In this document: positions 55,511-64,000 of the stretch, piece by piece
Position numbering within the stretch: the stretch's first letter is position 1
How the letters are laid out: each line of letters begins with the position of its first letter
Assembly (NCBI GenBank): GCA_028671895.1
Contig: CM053799.1
Span: 45,385,455 to 45,449,454 of the forward strand
Direction of reading: 5' to 3'
Source of the DNA: Oenanthe sinensis
Taxonomy: Eukaryota > Streptophyta > Magnoliopsida > Apiales > Apiaceae
DNA: 64,000 nt
The notes under the pieces: generated by a model
What the model saw: only the letters and a program-made list of their open reading frames with translations
What the model was told of the DNA's origin: nothing
The model's database searches: none
Translations under genes and position numbers: made by a program

Positions 55511-55519
55511 TTATAAATA

Positions 55520-58500
55520 TTTAAGGTTGGTCTTCTATATTTGTCAAATCTCTATCCATCCTTTAAATGAATCAAGATCATTTCCCGCTCAAATTTCTTC
55601 AATTTTCTTTACTATTTCATTTAATAGTTATCATAAATTAATATTATTTTAAATATATTTTTTCATTATAGCTAATACCATTGAAATACAACCCCTTACA
55701 AGTTCAGTAAATTATAGATAATTTTTATTTTATATCATTATAACTAATTAATTTAGCTAATACCCTAGGAGATGCTCTCATTTTTTTTACGAATAGATGC
55801 TCTCACTTAAATTAAAAGATTACAAAGAATTTTTAATATGAACTAGCTCTAAACCTGTGCAATGCACGGGTATGCTCTAATATATGCTTCTACTTTTTAT
55901 TCTTAACATGTTATTTTTATAAATATCCCGTAACTTTTTGATAAATAACTAAAGTGTGTATGAACTGCTACAAGATTGTAATTGGTGAATAAAAACCATT
56001 TTAAATGTGTCTACACTTGTTTTAAAGTCCCCGCGGGTGGACATAATTCAAAAAGTAATCATTATGATAATAAAAAAATCAATGTGTCTTAACATTTCAT
56101 CAAACACGAAGCGTCTGATTATTTATTTAGGCATTACACCTCACCATCCTCTTTGTTTACTCTCAAATGAATTTGGTAAATTATACCGGTGAAAAGTTAA
56201 AAATAGTAAAGGGGTTGGAATGGCTACTAACAATAGAGATGTAACCCATTTGTTTTTATAACATTTCCAATCTCAAAGTTTAAACTCTTTAAAACTTTTT
56301 ATAAATACTATAAAACTCTCCAATGCATAATGCAAAATGTACTCCAATTGGAGTAAACCGTCCAGTCAAAACAGGTTAGATGTTTAATTGATAAGAACAA
56401 AAATAAGATTTACTCTTCTTCTAATAAAGAATTACAAACAGGATCATCGGAATCATCATATACATTGCCGAAGATTCTCAGATATTCTCTGTTGTTTAAA
56501 TTATTCTAGCCACCTTCTAATATTTCTTCTTCTTCTCCCAATTACCAAATGGATTATTCCTTCTCATACTAAAATTTCAAATTTTGTATCTCATGACGCC
56601 ATTAATCAATTTAAATTTTATGTTTCTCTACTCCAAGTCACTTTTGACCCTAAAATGTTATTTTTCTTCCTGTTTTTACTGTTTTAAGTCTCTCCCGTCT
56701 CTCTCCCTCCATCTCTCAGAAATATATATAATTACAATAAAGTTAAATAATACGCATATTAACTATAAAGAAGAAATTGATAATTATTTTTTTGTTATTT
56801 TCATTTGTTTTTTCCGGGGTAAAAGAGTAAGTTTTAGTTGAATTAAATGCTTTTTAATTGTTATTATTATTCTTGTCTTGTTTGGTTAACTATTTTTAGT
56901 ATTGTACAATTTCCTAATATAGAGAACTCATTTATAACTTTCAATACAAATAATTCTCATCAAGATAAATATACACGTGTTAGCCCTCAGAAGTTGAAAG
57001 GTGCTATTACAGGATTTTCTCAAAGTTGGTGTCGGCAGTAATCTGTTTGATATTTATTATAATATAATTTATTTGAAATGTTTTTTTTCAAATTAATTTG
57101 AATGTTTGAGTAAATTTTCTAGATTTCAATTTCTAAGAAAAAAAGTTGAAATTATTTATTTTAATATTTTTGAAATTACATTTATAATTGTTAAAGTTAC
57201 AGTATACATAAAATTTAAAATAAATGTTATATGTATATCAACATGTCCAATATACTTGTCAATATAACTTTTCAGATTTGTTCTAAACTTCAATTTTTTA
57301 AAAAATTACTAAAAATATTTTTTTAATGTTTTTAACTATATTTATTCTTATTAAAATCATAGTATTTATCAAATTTAATAAAATATTTTTCTTACAATTT
57401 GGAGTTGGTATTATGAGCCTTAACATCCCTGATTCATGTAGGGTTGTTATAATTTTTTTGTCATTTTTATATCCATATTTATATGACTTTATCGCTAATT
57501 TGATTATGCACAATCAACTTATTAAATTCATTGTATTTTCGGTGATTATTGTTTGTTACATAATTTTGCAAAAATGAATGATCAAACTAAAATAATATAT
57601 ATTTGAAAATTTTAGGACAATGACTCTTTCTCTTATATACGGTCATAATAGATTGGTCAATGGTAGAGAAAGAAAATAATTTAAATAAAAAATATAATTA
57701 GATATATTAATTATTTTAATAATAAAATAATTAATGTATATCAAGAAATATGATATATGATATGAAATAATTAAGGATACAAATATGTATTAATAATATG
57801 TGATATTAATATGTAATTATTAGATAGAGTTTAAATAATCATTTTATATAATTAGATAAGGGTTAAATTGTTGTTTTATACTAACCATTATATATATAAT
57901 AGATACCAGGTCATACAATTAGTTCACCAGCTAACTGGTGAGAATCTGATAGTTATATGTAATCATATTTCATACCCACTTGATTGTCAAAAGTAGGCTG
58001 AAAATAGATAGGTCAATCTGCCCAGTGTTGCCTCCAGAGTACCGCTCGGTTTGAGACTCTTGTTCGAAATTATTATGCTCCGAAAAAAGTGCTGTTAGAA
58101 AAACTGTTATAAGAAAATTTTGATGATTGTTTAATAATTTTTTTCAATTTATGCATATTTTGATACATAATATAAAAAATATATTTTTGAAAAGATTTGA
58201 TGATAAAATTTATAATTATTTTTTGTAAAAACTGAAAAACAATTTTTTTCCAAAACCATGACGAGATATGCTTTCTCTAACCGCAACTTTTAGATCAAAA
58301 CATTTTTTTTCGACAATAACTTTTGGAAGTAACCAAACATCTTTGTGTACATTTTTTAGCAAAAAGTTATTGTTACTGCTATAAACAGCAATATCAAACG
58401 GACCCTTAAGAGATTGTCTAGTTTATACGCGACCTTTATAAATTAAAAAAATGTAACTTTTTTTAATAATTTATAAATAAATTATTAGCGACCCCGAACG

Positions 58501-59634
58501 GGATTATAGTATTTTATTGATAGTGACTCAAGTCTTTGATAATATTATAGTATTTAATCAAATTTTGATCCTACATTTTATCTTCTTTTCGAATATTCAG
58601 CTATAAATTTATATATAAATATGAAAGTTTACTAACTTCATCAAATTTTGATCACAATCATATCCTCTTTTTAAAATATTAAAATATTATTAAATTATGG
58701 TCAAATTTTAATTAATTCAACTGAATTTTTAAAGTCTTCCATCTTATTATTAGAGGAATCTAGCATGATTGAATGTTATCCATATATACATCCTTCCTCC
58801 TCTGCCACTAATGCAGTTGTTTATGATCTAAATTCCAACGATGAAACACTGGACTTTTAACTAGATATCATCAACTTTAACATTGATGGAATTTTAATTG
58901 AATATTAATTCGCTCATGTTTCCTCGAAAGAACCGAATTAGCTAAATTAGTTTTCGATCCTCGGTCTTTAGAGAATAAGAATCTCATTTCAAGAATTTAT
59001 TAATCTGATGTCAAATTAGTTGTTAAATTGAATTACTCTTAAAAAGATAGCTGCCGTCCAGGAGAATTAACGGAATACAATTAATTATTATAAAATAATA
59101 GTTGAATATATATGCTGACGATTTATTAAAATATATATAGTTAATAAAGTGTAATTAAGTCTTAAAAAATGAGTCCAACATGTTATTTATACTAATCTAA
59201 ACATTAGTTTATAGCAAAAATATTGATCATAAAAAAAGATGGAAAATATTCTAAAGAGACACAACCTATCTCAAATATTTTAAACACTACGTATAATAAA
59301 AATATCGGTCATTGAAAACAGAGGGGAGCTATTCTGAAATGAAAAGCAAAGATTGATATTTTGAAGCATATATATATTAATGAACCCACTAACAGTTTTA
59401 CGCTAACATTGCTCCGAACAACTCAATCATGCTTAAATTTTTTGAAATGGTCAATTATAAACTAATAAATTGCAGTTTTAATGTTTGAATTTGTCCAGTC
59501 TAAACTAAATTGCAATTCTGAGATAACAAGTTACATATATGTCAGAAAATTAACTAAACGAGCCGTGCTCTCGGTTGCCGCTTAAAAAATTATAATTTAA
59601 TTTATATAATATTTTTATTAAAACAATCTAGGAC
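55520..59634. other. Intergenic, very AT-rich
   Basis: No supported gene in 4.1 kb. Open frames at 56388-56687, 56584-56841 and 57326-57577 are low-complexity Leu/Ile/Phe-rich products of AT-rich DNA and are not called. A TGTGCAATGCACGGGT hairpin word at about 55857-55872 resembles a frequent plant repeat end. A block at about 58080-58410 ends in CAAACGGACCC and may be a MITE remnant with unclear ends. Confidence 0.6.
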
Positions 59635-60733
59635 GGTTAACATATACGTTAATATATTATTATAGGAAAATATTAGAGAGTTGTCTTTATTATTATTAGG
59701 GAGAGTTCCCTTGTTATATTAGTTCCCTTTATTATTGATTAGGTATTTGCTATATAAATAATTATGATATTGTAAATGAATTAAGGCTTATACCTTCAAA
59801 AAGTAAATGAGAAGAAGAGATATTTAATATTATTTTATCATGATATCAGAGTCAGGTTAACATATACGTTAATATATTATTATACGAAAATATGAGAGAG
59901 TTATCTTTATTATTAGGGAGAGTTCCCTTATTATATTAGTTTTCTTTATTTTTAATTAGGCAAACAATTGTGATATTGTAAATGAATTAAGGCTTATGCC
60001 TTCCAAAAATGAACGAGAAGAAGAGAAATTTAAGATTATTTTATCATGATATCAAAGTCAGGTTATTAGGTGAGGTTATTAGGTGTGAGGAAAAAAATAT
60101 CTTACAAGAGTTTGTAGGTGTGAGATCTACGAGAGTTTGTGGGTGCTAGAAACAAAAATCCTCTAAGAGTTTGGGGGATGTGAAAAAAAAGAAGAAATAT
60201 TCACTCGTGGATATGAAAAGGGTCTACAAGAGTTTGTGGGTCAATTTTACAAAAAAAACACAATAATGATGGATTTGTGATGGGTTTGTGGAAGATGAGT
60301 TTGTGGAAAAGACTGTCTCAAACCATTAATAGTAAAAGTACAGATTTTTAGAAGAATCATGACAAACAATAATGGTGGCCACGATGACAAAGATGCTGAC
60401 GATGACAAAGATGAGAAGAGTTGATCATAACGAGAAAGTGATTATATTGATCGAAGCAGATGATTCTGTTTTTTTTAATTTTGGCAAACTCTCGATTTTG
60501 AATATCGTGAGCTTGGGGAGGGATGTTAACATATACGTTAATATATTATTATAGAAAAATATTAGTGAGTTATCTTTATTATTATTAGGGAGAGTTCCCT
60601 TATTATATTAGTTTTCTTTGTTAATGATTAGGTATTTGCTATATAAACAATTGTGAAATTATAAATGAATTAAGATTTATGACTTCAAAAAGTGAATGAA
60701 AAGAAGAGAATATAATTTAAGATTATTTTATCC
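59635..60733 (+). mobile_element. TRIM-like mini LTR element with tandem LTRs
   Basis: Three LTR copies of about 200 bp: 59635-59840, 59855-60046 and 60524-60733, all starting (T/G)GTTAACATATACGTT and ending TTTTATC(A/C). After each of the first two there is a primer-site-like TGATATCA(G/A)AGTCAGG (59841-59856, 60047-60062). The only internal domain is 60047-60523, with no gag or pol, and it ends in a purine tract TGGGGAGGGA (60514-60523) before the last LTR. Small size and absence of coding fit a Terminal-repeat Retrotransposon In Miniature. A possible target duplication AGGAC lies at 59630-59634 and 60736-60740, two bases off the expected right end, so it is tentative. The internal domain has repeated AAGAGTTTGTGGGTG words (60105-60240). 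Confidence 0.8.
60105..60245 (+). repeat. Short direct repeats in the TRIM internal domain
   Basis: Four to five variants of the phrase (T/G)A(C/G)(A/G)AGAGTTTG(T/G)(G/A)GG, about 30-45 bp apart. They make up most of the non-LTR part before the 60372 open frame (60 codons, Lys/Met-rich, not called). Confidence 0.6.
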
Positions 60734-60757
60734 AAAGGACATTCTTTGGCAAAACTC

Positions 60758-60765
60758 TATAAATA
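60758..60765 (+). promoter_or_regulatory. TATA box of the GDSL esterase/lipase gene
   Basis: TATAAATA in the context ACTCTATAAATAGGCA, 70 bp upstream of the start codon and only 25 bp after the last TRIM LTR. Confidence 0.75.
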
Positions 60766-60835
60766 GGCACACTACTCACTAGTACTTGCATTAATATATA
60801 TATATATGCAAGTTATAACATATATATTACTACTC

Positions 60836-63800
60836 ATGGCTTCTTCATTTTTTACATTGAGGGAAACAATAGCTATAAATTTGATTCTTTTGATATCGTT
60901 AGCTCCAATTCTAAGAATTGCAAGCGAAACATCATCATGCGAACGTACTTTTACATCTATTATAAGTTTTGGTGACTCCCTGGCTGACACAGGGAACAAG
61001 CTTCGGCTCTCCAACACAAACAACCCACCGGCCTCAGCCTTGCCACCTTATGGACAAACTTACTTCCAGGCGCCCACTGGACGTTGCTCCGATGGGCGCC
61101 TCATTATCGACTTCATCGGTATGTATTTAGCTGTGTTCGTAAGGGAGTAGTTAATTACTCAATTATTCAGTTTAAGGAGCAATTTGAAGAGCGTATAGAA
61201 TGCATGCAAATGCAATTTCATGTTTATGATAGGGTAGAGAGGTTTTTCCAGAAAATTATCTGATCCGATATTTGTTTTTTGATGATAAAATATTTTTATA
61301 TTAAATATTTCTCGTAATTTAATTAATAATTTTTTAGTTACGGCTATGATTCAACAAATTTTACCTGACATGTTTATTGATTATTGCAGCTGAATACCTT
61401 GGAATTCCATTGGTACCGCCGTTTATAGGCGGCAAGATATCAAGTTTTAATGCCGGAGTGAATTTTGCGGTGGCCGGAGCAACGGCATTGGACAAGCCAT
61501 TTTTTGAGGACAGAGGAGTTGATATTCCTGTATGGAATGGCTCTCTAGGGACTCAATTGAGTTGGTTCAAAGATTTGTTGCCATCCCTCTGCAGAACTAA
61601 CTCGGGTAAGTTACTCTTTAAAACGACACGTACGTAAAATTTCGATTAATTAATAATCAATAAATTAATAACCCGCGATAAATTAATATCTTGAATACAG
61701 ATTTTTGATCACAATATAATAATAAAATTATCTTGGTAAATTAATAAAATTTGTTGGTCCCAACATTATTAATTTATAAAATTTTATTGTATAGTCAATT
61801 TATTCTATTCTACGAGGTTTTGAAATATTTATTTATTTTTAAAAAAAATTATTTTAATATTCACGCTTACATGTTCTTACGGAAAATTAAAGATTCCACT
61901 CGATTGGTTTAGTAAAAAAAGATGATTCTGTGAAATACTAATGAATTTTTCGTTACATATAAAAGAAAATAAAGCACAAATAGTTGTGTTTCGGCTATAC
62001 ATGGCCACGGTTCGTGAACCGCCGGTTCCGGTTCGTGAAAATCTTGAACCGGAACCTGAACCTTAACAAGATATAAACCGCCGGTTCCGGTTCAAACGGT
62101 TCAGGTTCAGGTTTGACCCGGTTTTGACCCGGTTCAAGATCCGGTTCCGGTTCCGGTTCGAACTTTATAAATAAAAAAATAATTTATATAAGAAATATCG
62201 TTAAATTAATTTGTATTTTTTATTAAAAACAAGTAAATATATTACAATAAATTTTATATGTTTTACAACTTATAAGAATACAACAAATCATATAATTTAT
62301 TACAATAATATTTATAACATATACTAACTCGATCCACCCGATTCGGAGATGGTGAGAATTGTTGTAGGATCTCCACAATATTCGTCGGATGAGGATTGTG
62401 TTCTTAATTCTGCTCTTTTCCAATCATTCACAAAAACTTGTGTTTCTAAAGATTCGGGAGTAATCTTAGATATGGCCACGATTCGTGAACCGCGTGGTCC
62501 GGTTCGTGAACCGCCGGTTCCGGTTCGTGAAAATCTTGAATCGAAACCTGAACCTTAACAAGATATAAACCGCCGGTTCCGGTTCAAACGGTTCAGGTTC
62601 AGGGTTTGACCGGTTTTGACCCGGTCCGGTTCCGGGCCGGTTAGCCGGTTCCGGGCCGGTTTGGCCATGTATAGTTTCGGCTGAGGTGCATAGTTGACGC
62701 TACAGTTAACTTATACTCGACGAAAATGTAAAGCTACTTGGTTGGTTATATATAGATGCTATATCTATAAAAATATTGTTGTATAAAAGTAATTTAAAAA
62801 TGTCGTATTTTTATTGATTTTAATTTACTAAATATAATGAACTTTTATATATTGACAAAAATTTCATATGTCGATATATTTTAAACTGTCACATTATTTT
62901 TGAATTAATTTTTGCATATAATTTTATATTTCTAATATTAGAGAATTATATTACTTGTAGATATAGTAGATACTAATCATTATTATTTTGATCCTGATTT
63001 AATATTATTTATATCTTATCATATAATCCTGGTGGTTATAATATTTATTCCAAGTTACATATATATATAATCTTGTTTAAGATTAGTTTTAGGGAGGTTG
63101 GTGGTGGTTGGTGAAATGTGAAGTTGGTGGTGGTGGGCCCATATGTGGCATACTCTAAAGTGACCCATGAAACTTGAAAGGGCCCATGTATGTATAATAT
63201 ATTCAACACAGTCTTCGATCTTATCTGGTTTATATTTTAATTTTTAAACCTAAACATTATACATAAAATGTTTTGGATGCAGGAATATCTTACAAACCGA
63301 AAATTGAATAATTTTTTAGGATGTAGGGTATACGGGTTTTTAATTATTATTTTATTTAAACGTATTATATTGAATAAAATCTATATGTATAGAATTGTGT
63401 TTAGATGAGAATCGACTTTCATAGTTAATATTAATCATTTATATTTTTAATATATCTTAACATTTTTAATTTTTTTTATATAACTTTATTTCGGACTCCT
63501 GTCAAAAAAATAAAAAATTATTTCGGACAAAAATTGTGGTACATGACAATTATTAGGACAACTGTGCAAGAACTGAATATCGGGTGACGCTATCCAGTAC
63601 CTACCATTCCCTCAGCTTACCAGCTGACGCAAGCTACTCACCGTTCTCTTGTACGCAATACTTGAAAATCTGTACGCATAGCATAGAGCCATAGACATAG
63701 TGCGTGTCTTTGCGTGTTCTAGCTAACTTACACAAATACGTGCGCATATTATAAACTTGTTTTCTGGAATCTTTTAAACACTAGACTATAATATTATCAT

Positions 63801-64000
63801 TCATTTATCTGTCCGCGATTAATTTAAAAAGTAGAAGATTAAATTATTAGATTTTTGATGTAAATTCAAAATTATGTCATTCTATCCACAATTCTGGGAA
63901 ACTTTCTAAGATTTTTTTCTATTTACAATTTTTTATATAGCAAGTAGATGGTTGTTACAATGATTTATCTAAGGCTGGCTCCAATAATATATATTAATGC
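60836..64000 (+). CDS. GDSL esterase/lipase, secreted, first two exons (gene continues past the window)
   Basis: Exon 1 is 60836-61118 and exon 2 is 61390-61605. Introns are GT-AG, and the junctions keep the frame (IDFI|AEYLGIP). Start MASSFFTLRETIAINLILLI is followed by a hydrophobic signal peptide ending near ...RIASETSSC. Block I SFGDSLADTGN carries the nucleophile Ser; PPYGQTYFQAPTGRCSDGRLIIDF and NFAVAGATAL (block II Gly) follow. This matches the plant sinapine-esterase-like / At1g28600-type GDSL family (about 380-390 aa, five exons). Exons 3-5 with block III (GxND) and block V were not found in the remaining 2.4 kb, so intron 2 is longer than that or the gene is broken. An in-frame upstream ATG at 60806 exists, but 60836 gives the usual signal peptide. 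Expected in the cell wall or apoplast; substrate unknown. It has a TRIM directly upstream and a hAT element in intron 2. Confidence 0.88.
61999..62160. repeat. Duplicated hAT terminal block, copy 1 (copy 2 at 62473-62640)
   Basis: The sequence after ATGGCCACG(G/A)TTCGTGAACCG is present twice in direct orientation, including CTTGAA(C/T)CG, CCTTAACAAGATATAAACCG and GGTTCAAACGGTTCAGGTTC. Copy 2 adds an extra GTGGTCCGGTTCGTGAACCG-like unit. This duplication sits on both sides of the transposase remnant. Confidence 0.85.
62334..62476 (-). pseudogene. hAT transposase C-terminal remnant
   Basis: - strand, about 47 codons ending in TAG (62334-62336). KITPESLETQVFVNDWKRAE matches the end of the hAT dimerisation domain of RICESLEEPER-type BED-finger transposases (LxPESxExxVCxxDW). 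The remaining 600+ residues, including BED finger and catalytic core, are absent, so it is not active. Confidence 0.8.
62682..64000. other. Remainder of GDSL intron 2 (or intergenic)
   Basis: AT-rich, no ORF and no match to GDSL exons 3-5. If the gene is intact, this is intron. No further repeat boundary could be fixed. Confidence 0.5.

Larger units (their letters stand above)
61996..62673 (-). mobile_element. Non-autonomous hAT element in the GDSL gene intron
   Basis: Ends TATACATGGCCA and its complement TGGCCATGTATA, flanked by a perfect 8-bp duplication GTTTCGGC (61988-61995, 62674-62681), as for hAT transposons. Subterminal regions are packed with GGTTCCGGTTC / AACCGG words, typical hAT subterminal binding repeats. 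The middle encodes only the end of a transposase on the - strand. A second copy of the left terminal region lies internally at about 62473-62640. Length 678 bp. Confidence 0.92.

Noticed and set aside
55857..55872. Possible Helitron end (TGTGCAATGCACGGGT)
   Set aside because: No CTRR terminus with a proper hairpin, no TC start and no A/T insertion site could be defined.
56388..57577. Several hydrophobic open frames
   Set aside because: Leu/Ile/Phe-rich translations are expected from AT-rich DNA; no motif or start context supports a gene.
60806..60835. In-frame upstream ATG for the GDSL esterase/lipase
   Set aside because: The 60836 start gives a normal-length signal peptide as in relatives; the upstream ATG adds ten residues of TA-repeat translation.

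Overview
This is plant nuclear DNA, most likely from a eudicot. It is AT-rich and intron-containing, its genes match angiosperm families, and most of its length is LTR retrotransposons of the Ty1/copia superfamily, several nested in one another. I could not fix the species. No rRNA, tRNA or CRISPR locus was seen.

Layout. (1) Positions 1-~12560: Element A, an old SIRE/Maximus-like copia element (+ strand) with gag, pol and a long third ORF, all broken by stops. A solo LTR of a related family (9869-10613, - strand) sits inside its third ORF. (2) 12650-13635: an AT-rich inverted-repeat element. (3) 15237-19612 (-): a complete five-exon SGNH/GDSL esterase gene. (4) 20640-29100 (-): a LINE fragment (zinc-binding RT end plus RNase H-like domain) split by Element B (20853-27923, +), a decayed copia element with 1.2 kb LTRs and a CAATA target duplication. 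(5) 29886-36859: a Tourist-like MITE, a PPR pseudogene, an intact two-exon TAXIMIN-type peptide gene (33475-33860) and two inverted-repeat elements. (6) 36860-54683: Element C, a short-LTR copia element on the - strand (target duplication CATAG), split just after its gag start codon by Element D (41557-54224, +). Element D is a very young SIRE-like element (target duplication GAAGC) whose LTRs differ by two substitutions and a poly-C length change. (7) 55109-55510: a Mutator-type MITE with a 9-bp target duplication. (8) 59635-60733: a TRIM-like mini LTR element just upstream of a second GDSL esterase/lipase gene (60836 to beyond the window), whose second intron holds a hAT element (61996-62673) with an 8-bp target duplication.

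The host genes are few: two SGNH-fold esterases of different subfamilies, one secreted or membrane-associated cysteine-rich peptide, and a dead PPR copy. They look unrelated in function and are not a cluster.

The most unusual signal is in the SIRE-like elements. Each family carries its own dispersed short motif array in the LTR: TCGAGAAGT in A, TCAGAGTCT in D and an ATCGATGGA-type motif in the solo LTR. In A and D the reverse-complement form of that motif is clustered again just upstream of the third ORF. In D the same motif also recurs dozens of times through the coding sequence in both orientations. Separately, Element B has no initiator-Met primer site but shows a perfect 15-nt complementarity between its LTR and the sequence directly after the LTR, as a self-primed element would.
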